NCBI RefSeq assembly: GCF_900217815.1
Contig: NZ_OBMT01000008.1
Location: 1 to 64,000, forward strand
Source of the DNA: Rhodobacter maris
GTDB taxonomy: Bacteria; Pseudomonadota; Alphaproteobacteria; Rhodobacterales; Rhodobacteraceae
Direction: 5' to 3'
DNA length: 64,000 bases
The notes below the pieces were generated by a model that was not told where the DNA came from, did no database searches, and was given only the letters and a program-made list of their open reading frames with translations. Below, in pieces: positions 23,172 through 32,328 of the stretch (position 1 is its first letter; the number at the start of each line of letters is the position of its first letter). The translations under genes were made by a program, and so were the position numbers.

Positions 23172-25418
23172 TTAGCGCAGCCGCAGCGAATTGAGCGACA
23201 CGGTGATCGACGAGGCCGACATCGCAAGCGCAGCCATGAGCGGCGTGGCAAAGCCTACGAGCGCGAGCGGCACAGCGACGACGTTGTAAAGCGCCGAGAC
23301 CGCGAAATTCTGCTTGATCCGGGCGCGGGCTTGGTGCGCGATGCGCAGCGCGTCGCCGACCGGCGCCAGATCCTGACCCAAAAGCACGATGTCGGAGGCG
23401 GTGCGGGCCGCATCGAGCGCAGAGGCGGGAGAGATCGAGACATGGGCTGCGGCAAGAGCGGCGGTGTCGTTGAGCCCGTCGCCCACCATCAGCACCCGCG
23501 CGCCCTGCCCCATCCGTTCGGCCACGAGCGCCGCCTTTTCGGCGGGCAGCGTGCCAGAGCGCCAGTCGCGAATGCCGAGCCGCTGTGCGAGCGCCGCCAC
23601 CGCCGCCTCGACATCGCCGGAAACGAGAAGCACCTCTTTGCCCTGCGCCTGCAAAAGCGCCACCGCCTCGGCGGCACCGGGGCGCAGATGATCGGTGAAG
23701 CGGAAGGAAACAGAAGCCTCCGTGCCGATGCGCAGATGGGTCGCGGTGGTTTCTGCGGGCATCGCGCCAACCCAGTCCGACCGGCCCAGCCGCAGCAGGC
23801 GCGCCCCAAGCCGCCCCTCGACGCCAAAGCCCGGCACTTCGCGCAGCGCATCAAGCCGCGCGGGCACAATGCCTTGCGCCAAGGCCGCGCCGTGCAGCGC
23901 CTTGGCGAGCGGATGCGCCGAAGCCGCGGCCAACGCCGCGGCAATCGACAATGTCTCGGTGTCGAAATTGGCAAGGTTTTCGGGCACCGGCGCGCCCATC
24001 GTCAGCGTGCCGGTCTTGTCGAAAACGACAGTGTCCACCTCGGCAAGCCGCTCAAGCGCGGTGCCGTCCTTGATCAGCAGCCCCTTGCGGAAAAGCTTGC
24101 CGCTCGCCGCGGTCACCACGGCGGGCACGGCAAGGCCGAGCGCGCAGGGGCAGGTGATGATCAGCACCGAAGCCGCGATGTTGACGGCAAGGCGCAGATC
24201 TCCCCCGCTCGCCCAGAGCCAGAAGCCGAAGGCCGAAAAGGAGAGCAGATGCACGAGCGGCGAATAGAGCCGCGCGGCACGTTCGGCCAAGGTCGTGTAG
24301 CGGGTCTTGGCGCTCTCGGCCATGGCGACAAGGTCGGCCATGCGATGAAGCGAGCTGTCTTTCCCCGCCGCTGTCACGCGCAAGGTGAGCGGGCCGGTGA
24401 GGTTCACCTCGCCCGCCGAGAGCATCGTGCCGGGGCCGACGTAAACGGGGAGCGTCTCGCCGGTCAAAAGCGAACGGTCAGTCTCAGAGCTGCCCTCGAT
24501 CACCTCGCCATCGGCCGGGATACGCCCGCCCGGGCGCAGCCGGATCAGGTCACCGGGGCGCAGATCGGCCACCGGCACCACCTGCTCCACCCCGCCCCGC
24601 CAGAGCGTCGCGCGCGGCACTTCCAGCGCGGCAAGCTCCTCGGCGGCAGAGCGCGCCACGGCGCGGGTGCGGTAATCGAGATAACGCCCGACAAGGAGGA
24701 AGAAGGCGAGCATCACCGCCGCGTCGAAATAGGCGTGATGGCCGTGGTGCATGGTCTCGAAGATCGAGATCCCGGAGGCCAGCACGAGGGCGAGCGAGAT
24801 CGGCACATCCATGTTGAGCCGGCCATGGCGCAGCGCGCCCCAAGCGGAGGCAAAGAACGGCTTGCCGGCAAAAACGACGGTGGGCAGCGCAATCGCCGCC
24901 GAGATCCAGTGGAACATGTCGCGCGTGGCGGCCTCTGCCCCCGACCAAACAGCGATCGACAGAAGCATGATGTTCATCATCGCGAAACCAGCCACGCCGA
25001 TCCGCATCAGAAGGTCACGACCGCGCTTGTCGGTCTCGGTGGCCGAAAGCATGCCGGGGTCAAGCTCATAGGCTTCATAGCCGATGCGGTCGAGCCGGGC
25101 GATCAGGTCTTCCGCCGCCACCCCCGCCTCGGCATCGACCGAAACCCGCTTGAGCGTCAGGTTTACTCGCGCCGAGCGCACGCCGGGGGTGGCCTCCATC
25201 TCGCGCTCGACATCGGTGATGCAAACGGCGCAATGCGCTGTGGGCAACGAGAGCATGATCCGCGCGCCCTTGATATCGCCCGATCTGGCGAGGTCTTCCG
25301 CCGAGGGCGCGGCCAGGCAGGCCGGGCAGGCAGAGGCAGAAACATGGTCCTCGCCCGCCTCCGCGGCGAGATCATATTCGGGCGCTTGGCGCGCGGGCGC
25401 GAGGGGGGCAACAGTCAT
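23172..25418 (-). CDS. ccoI: Copper-transporting ATPase for cbb3 oxidase assembly
   Basis: A 748-residue P1B-type ATPase of the CcoI/FixI class. The N-terminal region carries CPAC, then a metal-binding domain with HCAVC (about residues 62-66). The membrane CPC site is CPCALGLAVP, the phosphorylation site is DKTGTLT, and VGDGLNDTAAL is the hinge motif. In Rhodobacter and rhizobia this pump is needed to supply copper to the CcoN active site rather than for resistance. It is third in ccoGHIS, 6 nt after ccoH. Confidence 0.95.
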   Translation of the reverse strand: MTVAPLAPARQAPEYDLAAEAGEDHVSASACPACLAAPSAEDLARSGDIKGARIMLSLPTAHCAVCITDVEREMEATPGVRSARVNLTLKRVSVDAEAGVAAEDLIARLDRIGYEAYELDPGMLSATETDKRGRDLLMRIGVAGFAMMNIMLLSIAVWSGAEAATRDMFHWISAAIALPTVVFAGKPFFASAWGALRHGRLNMDVPISLALVLASGISIFETMHHGHHAYFDAAVMLAFFLLVGRYLDYRTRAVARSAAEELAALEVPRATLWRGGVEQVVPVADLRPGDLIRLRPGGRIPADGEVIEGSSETDRSLLTGETLPVYVGPGTMLSAGEVNLTGPLTLRVTAAGKDSSLHRMADLVAMAESAKTRYTTLAERAARLYSPLVHLLSFSAFGFWLWASGGDLRLAVNIAASVLIITCPCALGLAVPAVVTAASGKLFRKGLLIKDGTALERLAEVDTVVFDKTGTLTMGAPVPENLANFDTETLSIAAALAAASAHPLAKALHGAALAQGIVPARLDALREVPGFGVEGRLGARLLRLGRSDWVGAMPAETTATHLRIGTEASVSFRFTDHLRPGAAEAVALLQAQGKEVLLVSGDVEAAVAALAQRLGIRDWRSGTLPAEKAALVAERMGQGARVLMVGDGLNDTAALAAAHVSISPASALDAARTASDIVLLGQDLAPVGDALRIAHQARARIKQNFAVSALYNVVAVPLALVGFATPLMAALAMSASSITVSLNSLRLR

Positions 25419-25424
25419 CTGGGC

Positions 25425-25880
25425 TCAGCCCTCGACGAAGAAATCGAGCCTCTGGCGGAAGAGCGTGCCATCGGCGGCTTTTGCGGTGAGATGGATCAGC
25501 CAGGCGCCGGGCGCGAGCGCCATCGGCGCGGCAAAAACGCCATCGGTCAGCATCATCTCGGGTTTCTGGTCGTCGGCCGACATGGTGGTGCGGCCGACGA
25601 GAATATCCAGATCCGCGACCGGGGCGGGCGCGCCCGCCCGGTCGTGAATGGCGATGGTGAGAACGCCGTTTTCATAGCGCGGCGCAACCGTCCAGCCGAG
25701 CCGCTCCTGCGCGTCGCGGTCGATATCGAAGGTCTGCGAGGCGACGTATGAATTGGCCACCTCAAGGCCGGGGAAGGTCTTGATGGCGTTATAGGCCATC
25801 GTCACGTTGACCGCGATGATCAGACCGAAAAAGCCCACGAACATCGCCAGAACCTTGCGCCCGGTCAGAGGTTTTGCCAT
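25425..25880 (-). CDS. ccoH: Cbb3 oxidase assembly protein CcoH (FixH family)
   Basis: A 151-residue protein with one N-terminal membrane helix (LAMFVGFFGLIIAVNVTMAYNAI) and a periplasmic FixH domain including TFPGLEVANSYVASQTFD. CcoH is known to interact with CcoN and stabilise cbb3 assembly. The start is the ATG one base after the ccoG stop (TGAGATG). It is second in ccoGHIS. Confidence 0.94.
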   Translation of the reverse strand: MAKPLTGRKVLAMFVGFFGLIIAVNVTMAYNAIKTFPGLEVANSYVASQTFDIDRDAQERLGWTVAPRYENGVLTIAIHDRAGAPAPVADLDILVGRTTMSADDQKPEMMLTDGVFAAPMALAPGAWLIHLTAKAADGTLFRQRLDFFVEG

Positions 25881-25881
25881 C

Positions 25882-27336
25882 TCACTTGCCCTTGCCGTTG
25901 AACACCGTGTTGGCCGAGTCCTGCACGGGCTCGCCCTCGCCAACCTGCTCGACCCAGATCCGGATGTCGGTGCGGTTGGTTCCGGCCAGTTTCGACCCGG
26001 GACCAGCATCGAGATAAAGACGCTGATTGTAAAGCTGATCGGCGGGAACGGTGACGGTATCGCCCTCCTGCCCCTCAAGTGTCAGCTTCAACGCCTGTGT
26101 CTCCGCGGCATCCTCTGTGGTGGCCGAGATCCGGTATTCGACCGTCTCGCCATGCTTGTTGCGGATCCGCATGGTGTAGATGTTGCGGATCGTGCCGTCG
26201 GGCTGAAGCACATAGAGCGGGTCGCGGTTCGGCGTGACGTTGAAGTCCAGCGGCGAGCGCATCACCAGCGCGACAACAAGCGCAACGCCGATCCCGCCCC
26301 AGAGGGTGAAATAAAGCAGCGTGCGGGGCCGCAGCACATGCTTCCAGATATTCGTCACCTTGTTGCCGGCGCGCTCGTTCGCCTCGTCCTTCAACGCCAT
26401 ATAGCCGACAAGGCCACGCGGCTTGCCGATCTTGTCCATGATCTCGTTGCAGGCGTCGATGCAGAGCCCGCAGGTGATGCATTCCAGCTGCTGGCCGTTG
26501 CGGATGTCGATCCCCATCGGGCAGACGTTGAAACAGGCCATGCAATCGATGCAATCCCCCTGCCCCTCGGCCACCTGCCCCTTGTGCAGCTTGCCGCGCG
26601 GCTCGCCGCGCCATTCGCGGTAGGCAATGGTGATCGTGTCTTCATCCATCATCGCTGCCTGAATCCGCGGCCAGGGGCAGGCATAGATGCACATCTGCTC
26701 GCGCGCGAAGCCGCCGAAGGCGAAAGTGGTGGCGGTGGCCACCGCGATCGTCGTGTAGGCAACGGGCGAAGCCTCGCCGGTGAAGAGGTCATGTACCAGC
26801 GTCGGCGCATCGGTGAAATAGAACACCCAGGCGCCGCCGGTGGCGAGGCCGATCAAGAGCCAGAGACCCCATTTGGTGAGCCGCTTGCGGATCTTTTCGG
26901 CATTCCAGGGCTGGCGGTGCAGCCGGATGCGGTTGTTGCGATCCCCTTCAACCCAACGCTCGACGAGAATGTAAAGATCGGTCCAGACCGTCTGCGGGCA
27001 GGCATAGCCGCACCATACCCGGCCGAGCGCCGAGGTGAAAAGGAAGAGCCCGAGCCCGGCCATGATCAGCAGGCCCGCGACGAAGTAGAACTCATGCGGC
27101 CAGATCTCGAGCCCGAAAAAGAAGAAGCGACGATTCGCAAGATCGAGAAGCACCGCCTGATCGGGCAGCGCCGGGCCGCGGTTGTAGCGGATCAGCGGCA
27201 GCACGTAGTAGATGCCAAGCATCAGCGCCATCAGGATCCATTTCAGGGAACGGAACTTGCCGGAAATTCGTTTCGGAAAAACGGGTTCGCGCGCGGCATA
27301 AAGCGGCGCGTCGTCAGTCGGTTCGGTGGAGCTCAC
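25882..27336 (-). CDS. ccoG: Cbb3 oxidase accessory iron-sulfur protein CcoG (RdxA/FixG family)
   Basis: A 484-residue polytopic membrane protein with two 4Fe-4S cysteine clusters (CIDCMACFNVCPMG and CITCGLCIDACN), and an Ig-like C-terminal domain. CcoG homologues act in Cu(II) reduction during cbb3 maturation. The start was placed at GTG 27336, preceded by GGAGATGAACCC; the frame runs 30 codons further upstream without a ribosome site or conserved sequence. First gene of ccoGHIS, about 290 nt after ccoP. Confidence 0.92.
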   Translation of the reverse strand: MSSTEPTDDAPLYAAREPVFPKRISGKFRSLKWILMALMLGIYYVLPLIRYNRGPALPDQAVLLDLANRRFFFFGLEIWPHEFYFVAGLLIMAGLGLFLFTSALGRVWCGYACPQTVWTDLYILVERWVEGDRNNRIRLHRQPWNAEKIRKRLTKWGLWLLIGLATGGAWVFYFTDAPTLVHDLFTGEASPVAYTTIAVATATTFAFGGFAREQMCIYACPWPRIQAAMMDEDTITIAYREWRGEPRGKLHKGQVAEGQGDCIDCMACFNVCPMGIDIRNGQQLECITCGLCIDACNEIMDKIGKPRGLVGYMALKDEANERAGNKVTNIWKHVLRPRTLLYFTLWGGIGVALVVALVMRSPLDFNVTPNRDPLYVLQPDGTIRNIYTMRIRNKHGETVEYRISATTEDAAETQALKLTLEGQEGDTVTVPADQLYNQRLYLDAGPGSKLAGTNRTDIRIWVEQVGEGEPVQDSANTVFNGKGK

Positions 27337-27538
27337 GGGTTCATCTCCGTTGGCATGTCGCTTGCGTCCGGGCCGCTGCATCGGGTCCGGGAGGATGCCT
27401 CGATGCGCAAATTTCGATATGTGCATGCAAAGACAGGTTTGCGATACACGAATGCGCCGGGGCTGTCATCGTGCCGCGCCTGAGTGCCACATGGGACGGA
27501 ATGTCGCAAGGGCCCAGAGGTGGAGGGCAAGCGTAAAA

Positions 27539-27582
27539 CACCGACGCCCCAAGAAACGCGCGAACAGGACGGGGCGTCGGTG
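27539..27582 (-). terminator. Terminator of the ccoNOQP operon
   Basis: A 12-bp stem, CACCGACGCCCC / GGGGCGTCGGTG, with a 20-nt loop, followed on the minus strand by TTTT. It lies 42 nt after the ccoP stop codon. Confidence 0.7.
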
Positions 27583-27587
27583 CACAT

Positions 27588-27611
27588 CGGGGCAGCCCGG
27601 AAGCTGCCCCG
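27588..27611 (-). terminator. Hairpin directly after ccoP
   Basis: CGGGGCAGC / GCTGCCCCG, a perfect 9-bp stem with a 6-nt loop, 12 nt after the ccoP stop. There is no T-run after it, so it may protect the 3' end or act with the following terminator. Confidence 0.55.
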
Positions 27612-27623
27612 AATATCAAGAGA

Positions 27624-28517
27624 TTACTCGCCGCCGCCGAGGCTGTGGACGTAGGACGCCACGGCGCGGATCTGCACTTCGCTCAAGCGCGCGGTGCCTT
27701 CCGAAGAGCCGTAGCTCCAGGAGGGCATCACACCGGCGCGACCATGTTCGACCGTTTTGGTGATCGTCGCCGCGTCGCCGCCATAAAGCCAGATCGCGTC
27801 GGTGAGGTTCGGCGCGCCGGTCTCATGCATGCCCTTGGCATCTTCGCCATGGCAGGCGGTGCAGTTGTCGGCAAAGACTTCCGCCCCGGCCGAAGCCTTC
27901 TCGGCATCCGCCTCCTGCCCCGAAATCTGCAGCACATATTGCACCACATCGGCGATCTGCTCGGGTTCGAGCAACTCGTCGTCCAGATGCGCGGGCATCT
28001 GGGCAGAGGGGTTGGTGTCCGGGTCGTTCGGATCGCGGATCCCGTGCTGGATGTCGGTATAGATCTGTTCGATCGTGCCGCCATGCAGCCAGTCGCTGTC
28101 GATCAGGCTCGGAAAGCCGGCGTTGCCGCCCGCCCCCGCGCCATGGCATTGCGCACACCAGGTGCGGAACACCGCGCCCCCCGCATTGCGGGTGTAATCG
28201 ACGAGTTCCGGATCTTTCGCGATCTCGGTCAGATCGGTCGCCACCAGCTTCTCTTCCACCGCCTTGTTCATCGCCGCGAACTTGTCGATCTCGGCTTGAA
28301 CATCGGCGCGGGTCGAGGAGCCGAGAATCCCCGGCGTCGCCCCCGAAGCGAAGATCGGCCAGGCCGGCATCGCGATCGAATAGGCCACACCCCAGATGAT
28401 GCAGATGTAGAAGGTCCACAGCCACCAGCGCGGCAGCGGCGTGTTCAGTTCCTCGATGCCATCCCACTGGTGACCCGTGGTCTGCACCTCTTTTTTGGTC
28501 GTCGGTTTTTTGCTCAT
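27624..28517 (-). CDS. ccoP: Cbb3 cytochrome c oxidase, dihaem subunit III
   Basis: A 297-residue membrane-anchored cytochrome that accepts electrons from soluble or membrane cytochrome c. A single N-terminal helix (about 31-55) anchors it. Two covalent haem sites are present: Cys121-Ala-Gln-Cys124-His125 and Cys219-Thr-Ala-Cys222-His223, with likely axial methionines Met174 and Met264. The start is ATG 28517 with AGGAGG seven bases upstream; a GTG two codons earlier is too close to that site. Last gene of ccoNOQP. Confidence 0.96.
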   Translation of the reverse strand: MSKKPTTKKEVQTTGHQWDGIEELNTPLPRWWLWTFYICIIWGVAYSIAMPAWPIFASGATPGILGSSTRADVQAEIDKFAAMNKAVEEKLVATDLTEIAKDPELVDYTRNAGGAVFRTWCAQCHGAGAGGNAGFPSLIDSDWLHGGTIEQIYTDIQHGIRDPNDPDTNPSAQMPAHLDDELLEPEQIADVVQYVLQISGQEADAEKASAGAEVFADNCTACHGEDAKGMHETGAPNLTDAIWLYGGDAATITKTVEHGRAGVMPSWSYGSSEGTARLSEVQIRAVASYVHSLGGGE

Positions 28518-28529
28518 CTCCACGCCTCC

Positions 28530-28739
28530 TTACCGCGTGGCGCCGTCGTCCGGGCGCGGGGCTCTGCCCGCGCCGGGATCGGCGGGTTTGTCTTCATGCC
28601 GGAAAGGGATGTTCGCGGTATCGGCGTGAGTGCCCCGCGCGCCGGGGCGGAACGCCCAGACCACGGCTCCGATGAAGACGATCAGCATCGCTGCCGCCGC
28701 CCAGCTGTCGGCGAATTCACGCAAGATATGATAGTCCAT
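28530..28739 (-). CDS. ccoQ: Cbb3 oxidase small subunit CcoQ
   Basis: A 69-residue protein with one membrane helix (WAAAAMLIVFIGAVVWAF) followed by RPG and a hydrophilic tail. CcoQ/FixQ proteins stabilise the cbb3 core and, in R. sphaeroides, have been linked to redox signalling through this oxidase. It sits between ccoO and ccoP, as in all cco operons. The tail is richer in Pro/Asp/Ala than in shorter CcoQ proteins. Confidence 0.93.
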   Translation of the reverse strand: MDYHILREFADSWAAAAMLIVFIGAVVWAFRPGARGTHADTANIPFRHEDKPADPGAGRAPRPDDGATR

Positions 28740-28750
28740 CCCCGCTCTCC

Positions 28751-29479
28751 TCAGCGACTGGCCACGGGCTGGAAGGTCGAGAAGTCGACCATGGTCCCCA
28801 GAACCTGCAGATAGGCGATCAGCGCATCCATTTCGGTGAGGCCGGGCTGGCCGTCGAAATTGCGGATGTTCACTTTCTCGCCGTAATGCTCGACGAGCGA
28901 CTCGCTGTCTTCGTCCGGGTTCGCCTGAGCGACGAAATCGGCTTTCGCGGTCGCGATCATCTCCGAAGTATAGGGCACCCCCACGAGAGCGTCCGTGCTC
29001 AGACGGTCCTCGATGTAGGTGTTATCGAGCGGCACATGCGACAGGTAGCTGTAGCTCGGCATCACCGATTCCGGCACCACCGATTGCGGGTTCGTCAGGT
29101 GTTCGACATGCCACGCATCCGAATAGCGGCCGCCGACGCGGGCGAGGTCGGGCCCCGTCCGCTTCGAGCCCCACTGGAACGGGTGGTCGTACATCGACTC
29201 CGCCGCAAGCGAATAGTGACCGTAGCGTTCCACCTCGTCGCGCATCGGCCGGATCATCTGCGAGTGGCAGACATAGCAGCCCTCGCGGATGTAGATATCG
29301 CGGCCGGTGAGTTCGAGCGGCGTGTAGGGACGCATCCCGTCCACCTTCTCGATCGTGTTTTCGAGGTAGAACAGCGGCGCGATCTCGACGATCCCGCCGA
29401 TGGTGACGACGAGGAAGGAGAAGATCAGCAGCAGCGTCGCGTTCTTTTCCAGAACGTGGTGTTTGTCCAGAATTGCCAT
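28751..29479 (-). CDS. ccoO: Cbb3 cytochrome c oxidase, monohaem subunit II
   Basis: A 242-residue membrane-anchored c-type cytochrome. One N-terminal helix (about 14-35) is followed by the haem site Cys68-Tyr-Val-Cys71-His72 ([14 protein letters not shown]), the highly conserved CcoO signature. It relays electrons from CcoP to CcoN. It starts 12 nt after ccoN. Confidence 0.97.
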   Translation of the reverse strand: MAILDKHHVLEKNATLLLIFSFLVVTIGGIVEIAPLFYLENTIEKVDGMRPYTPLELTGRDIYIREGCYVCHSQMIRPMRDEVERYGHYSLAAESMYDHPFQWGSKRTGPDLARVGGRYSDAWHVEHLTNPQSVVPESVMPSYSYLSHVPLDNTYIEDRLSTDALVGVPYTSEMIATAKADFVAQANPDEDSESLVEHYGEKVNIRNFDGQPGLTEMDALIAYLQVLGTMVDFSTFQPVASR

Positions 29480-29491
29480 CTGCGTCTCTCC

Positions 29492-31090
29492 TTATTCCGC
29501 CGGAACCGCAATCGAAGCGGAAGTGGTCTTCGGTTGCTTCGCCACGGTGGCCCAGAGGTTGTAGGCCATGATGATGCCGCCGGTGAGGTAGAGCACCCCG
29601 CCCAGACCACGCACCACGAACATCGGATGCATCGCCGCGACGGTGTCGGCAAAGGCGTTCACGAGGAAGCCCTGGCTGTCCACTTCACGCCACATCAGGC
29701 CCTGCATGATCCCCGACACCCACATCGAGGCGGCGTAGAGCACGATCCCGATGGTGGCGAGCCAGAAGTGCCAGCTCACGAGTTTCAGCGAGTAGAGGCC
29801 AGACCGACCCCAGAGCCGCGGCGTCAGGAAGTAGAGCGTGCCGAAGGTGATCATGCCGTTCCAGCCGAGCGCACCGGAGTGCACGTGGCCAATGGTCCAG
29901 TCGGTGTAGTGCGAGAGCGAGTTCACCGCCTTGATCGACATCATCGGGCCTTCGAAGGTCGACATGCCGTAGAAGCCGATGGACACCACCATCATGCGGA
30001 TCACCGGATCGGTGCGGAGTTTGTCCCAGGCGCCCGAGAGCGTCATCAGACCGTTGATCATGCCCCCCCAGGACGGCATCCACAGGATCACCGACATCAC
30101 CATGCCGAGCGTCGAGGCCCAGTCAGGCAGCGCGGTATAGTGCAGGTGGTGCGGACCGGCCCAGATGTAGAGGAAGATCAGCGCCCAGAAGTGCACGATC
30201 GAGAGCTTGTAGGAATAGACCGGGCGTTCCGCTTGCTTGGGCACGAAATAGTACATCATGCCAAGGAAGCCCGCGGTCAGGAAGAAGCCCACCGCGTTGT
30301 GGCCATACCACCATTGCGTCATCGCATCCTGCACGCCCGACATCACCGCGACCGATTTCGAGCCGAAGATCGACACCGGGATGGCGAGGTTGTTGATCAG
30401 GTGCAGCATCGCGATCGTCACGATGAAGGAGAGGTAGAACCAGTTCGCCACGTAGATGTGGGGTTCTTTGCGCTTGAAGATCGTGCCGAGGAAGGCGAGC
30501 AGGTAGGCCACCCAGACAACGGTGATCCACACGTCGATATGCCAGGTCGGTTCGGCATATTCCTTGCCCTGCGAGCCGCCGAGCAGATAGGAGGAGGCGG
30601 CCATCACGATCATCAGCTGCCAGCCCCAGAACACGAACCAGCCGAGCGCCGAGCCGCCAAAGAGCCGCGCCGCCGAGGTGCGTTGCACCACGTAGAAGGC
30701 CGAAGCGATCAGCGCGTTGCCCCCGAAGGCGAAAATCACCGCCGAGGTGTGCAGCGGCCGCATCCGGCCGAAGTTGAACATCCCGTTACCGAGCTCGATA
30801 TTCAGTTGCGGAAAGGCGAGCTGGAAGGCGATGATCACGGCGACGAGGAAACCGACCACACCCCAGAAGGTCGTGGCGATGACACCCGCGCGGATCACGC
30901 TGTCGAAATACTCGTTTTGCGAGGGTTTCGGATCCCCCATGGTGCGCAGCACCCAGATGAACGCGATCGCGGCCGCGAGCATGGCCTCGATCATGTTCAC
31001 CATATACGGCAGGTCCCGCGCCTGGCTGGCGGCGTATGCCGCCACCGCCGCCGCGAGACCAAGCGCGATCAGCTTGATATAATCCCACAT
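29492..31090 (-). CDS. ccoN: Cbb3 cytochrome c oxidase, catalytic subunit I
   Basis: A 532-residue, roughly twelve-helix haem-copper oxidase core (type C) that reduces oxygen to water with high affinity and pumps protons. Conserved histidine-bearing helices are visible: [43 protein letters not shown] and [12 protein letters not shown]. The start is ATG 31090 ([11 protein letters not shown]); upstream in-frame sequence lies over the promoter. It is first in ccoNOQP and preceded by a perfect FNR-type box. Confidence 0.97.
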   Translation of the reverse strand: MWDYIKLIALGLAAAVAAYAASQARDLPYMVNMIEAMLAAAIAFIWVLRTMGDPKPSQNEYFDSVIRAGVIATTFWGVVGFLVAVIIAFQLAFPQLNIELGNGMFNFGRMRPLHTSAVIFAFGGNALIASAFYVVQRTSAARLFGGSALGWFVFWGWQLMIVMAASSYLLGGSQGKEYAEPTWHIDVWITVVWVAYLLAFLGTIFKRKEPHIYVANWFYLSFIVTIAMLHLINNLAIPVSIFGSKSVAVMSGVQDAMTQWWYGHNAVGFFLTAGFLGMMYYFVPKQAERPVYSYKLSIVHFWALIFLYIWAGPHHLHYTALPDWASTLGMVMSVILWMPSWGGMINGLMTLSGAWDKLRTDPVIRMMVVSIGFYGMSTFEGPMMSIKAVNSLSHYTDWTIGHVHSGALGWNGMITFGTLYFLTPRLWGRSGLYSLKLVSWHFWLATIGIVLYAASMWVSGIMQGLMWREVDSQGFLVNAFADTVAAMHPMFVVRGLGGVLYLTGGIIMAYNLWATVAKQPKTTSASIAVPAE

Positions 31091-31192
31091 ATTGTGCGTC
31101 CCTTTGTCTTGTTTTTCCGCCGTCCCACCCGAGTCGGTCAGGGCGGCAGCGTCTCGACTTGTCTGTTGTGTTTTGAGGGTATGACACCCGCC

Positions 31193-31206
31193 TTGATTTC
31201 GATCAA
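31193..31206. promoter_or_regulatory. FnrL-type binding site, box 1 (ccoN side)
   Basis: TTGATTTCGATCAA is an exact match to the FNR consensus TTGAT-N4-ATCAA. It lies about 103 nt upstream of the ccoN start. FnrL is the known oxygen-responsive activator of ccoNOQP in Rhodobacter. Placing the box at -41.5 would put the ccoN transcript start near 31158. Confidence 0.85.
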
Positions 31207-31275
31207 ACTCTTGACAAGAGGGTGCGTTGTTTCGCCGCACGATGACGACACGCCCAGCACAACTATCCGTGAGGA

Positions 31276-31317
31276 TTGATCCGCGTCAATGTGCAAACCC
31301 CTTCGAATCGCTAGGTA
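31276..31317 (+). promoter_or_regulatory. FnrL-type binding site, box 2, with -10 element (usp side)
   Basis: TTGATCCGCGTCAA (31276-31289) matches the FNR consensus at nine of ten positions. TAGGTA at 31312-31317 lies at exactly the distance expected for a -10 box when FNR binds at -41.5 (class II). The transcript would start near 31324, 26 nt before the usp ATG. Confidence 0.7.
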
Positions 31318-31349
31318 TTACGGAGATTCCGAGATTCAGGGGGCATGAG

Positions 31350-32189
31350 ATGGCCTATAAGACGGTTTTGACGATTGTGACGGAAGTCTCACAGACACAG
31401 GGGCAGATAGACTCGGCGGTGGCGGTCGCCCGCGCCGAGGATGCGCACCTCGAGGTGCTCTGTCTGGGCGTCGATCGGACCCAGACTGGGTACTATTATG
31501 CCGGAGCAACGGCTTTTGTGCAGCAAGAAGTTCTCGACCGGGCGCAAGATGAGGCTCGCGAGACGGAAAAGGCCGTGAACGACCGGCTCTCGCGCGAGGA
31601 TATCCGCTGGAGCACCGAAGCGGTGGTGGCGCAGATCGGCGCCATTGCCACAGTGGTGGGGCTGCGCGCGCGCTTTGCCGATATCGTGGTGATGGGCCAT
31701 CCCTATGGCTCCGGGCGTGGCCAGGAGCTCGAAGCGGCGGTCGAGGCAGCCCTTTTCGAGGGGCAGGCGCCGGTCCTGATCGTGCCCGACGGGCAAAAGG
31801 TGAACCTGACGCCGCGCCGCGTCGTGGTGGCCTGGAATCAGTCGGACGAGGCGATGAGCGCGATCCGCGAAGCGCTGCCGCTGTTGCAACGCGCGCAACT
31901 CGTCGACATCACCGTGATCGACCCGCCGGCGCATGGGCCGGAACGCTCCGACCCGGGCGGGCAGCTTTCGCAATGGCTGGCGCGGCACGGGGTGAAGGTG
32001 GAGGTTTCGGTGCTGGCGAAAACGCTGCCGCGGATCTCCGATGTGATCAACCGCCATGTGCGCGACAGCTCGGCGCAGATGGTGGTGATGGGCGCCTATG
32101 GCCATTCGCGCTTCCGCGAAGCGATCCTCGGTGGCGCCACGCGCAACATGCTCGAACAGGCGGAAGTGCCGATCCTGATGGCGCATTAA
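31350..32189 (+). CDS. Tandem universal stress protein
   Basis: A 279-residue cytoplasmic protein made of two Usp domains. The second domain ends with the nucleotide-binding pattern VVMGAYGHSRFREAILGGATRNML, and the first has the related VVMGHPYGSGRG. A Usp gene of this length divergent from ccoN is a familiar arrangement in Rhodobacter. The start was placed at ATG 31350 because the longer frame from 31227 would run through the FNR box and -10 element. Predicted to be induced at low oxygen. Confidence 0.88.
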   Translation: MAYKTVLTIVTEVSQTQGQIDSAVAVARAEDAHLEVLCLGVDRTQTGYYYAGATAFVQQEVLDRAQDEARETEKAVNDRLSREDIRWSTEAVVAQIGAIATVVGLRARFADIVVMGHPYGSGRGQELEAAVEAALFEGQAPVLIVPDGQKVNLTPRRVVVAWNQSDEAMSAIREALPLLQRAQLVDITVIDPPAHGPERSDPGGQLSQWLARHGVKVEVSVLAKTLPRISDVINRHVRDSSAQMVVMGAYGHSRFREAILGGATRNMLEQAEVPILMAH

Positions 32190-32229
32190 GCGCCTGACAC
32201 CTCTCGTCTCGCTTCCGCGAGGAGCCCCG

Positions 32230-32250
32230 GGCGGGGGGATGCCCCCCGCC
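32230..32250. terminator. GC hairpin after usp
   Basis: GGCGGGGGG / CCCCCCGCC, 9-bp arms around a 3-nt loop, 40 nt after the usp stop. No T-run follows, so only a weak terminator call. Confidence 0.4.
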
Positions 32251-32301
32251 GGTCTTGATTGATGAGGATCAGAGCCCCTCGGCGCGCGGGGGAGGGTATT
32301 G

Positions 32302-32322
32302 CGCTTTGGCAGGGCCAAAGCG
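32302..32322. terminator. Hairpin between convergent usp and rnj
   Basis: CGCTTTGGC / GCCAAAGCG, a perfect 9-bp stem with an AGG loop, 6 nt beyond the rnj stop. Followed on the plus strand by TTCCCCTTATT. Probably terminates the nuo-birA-coaX-rnj transcript, the usp transcript, or both. Confidence 0.6.
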
Positions 32323-32328
32323 TTCCCC

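Larger units (their letters stand above)
27337..27623. other. Intergenic region between ccoP and ccoG
   Basis: 287 bp holding two hairpins that follow ccoP on the minus strand (27588-27611 and 27539-27582). The remaining ~200 bp must contain any promoter of ccoGHIS. No TTGAT-N4-ATCAA FNR box is visible here, unlike upstream of ccoN. Confidence 0.5.

Noticed and set aside
23331-25751. 806-residue plus-strand frame opposite ccoI
   Set aside because: Shadow of CcoI caused by high third-position GC; no recognisable domain.
28886-31279. 797-residue plus-strand frame opposite ccoO and ccoN
   Set aside because: His/Arg/Glu/Asp-rich shadow of the oxidase genes; it would also read through the FNR boxes.
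31227-31349. Upstream in-frame extension of the usp gene
   Set aside because: It would make the FNR box 2 and -10 element coding; the downstream ATG at 31350 fits the family start.
32255-32275. FNR-like TTGATTGATGAGGATCA after usp
   Set aside because: The half-sites are separated by more than four bases and the position is downstream of a gene, between convergent ends.
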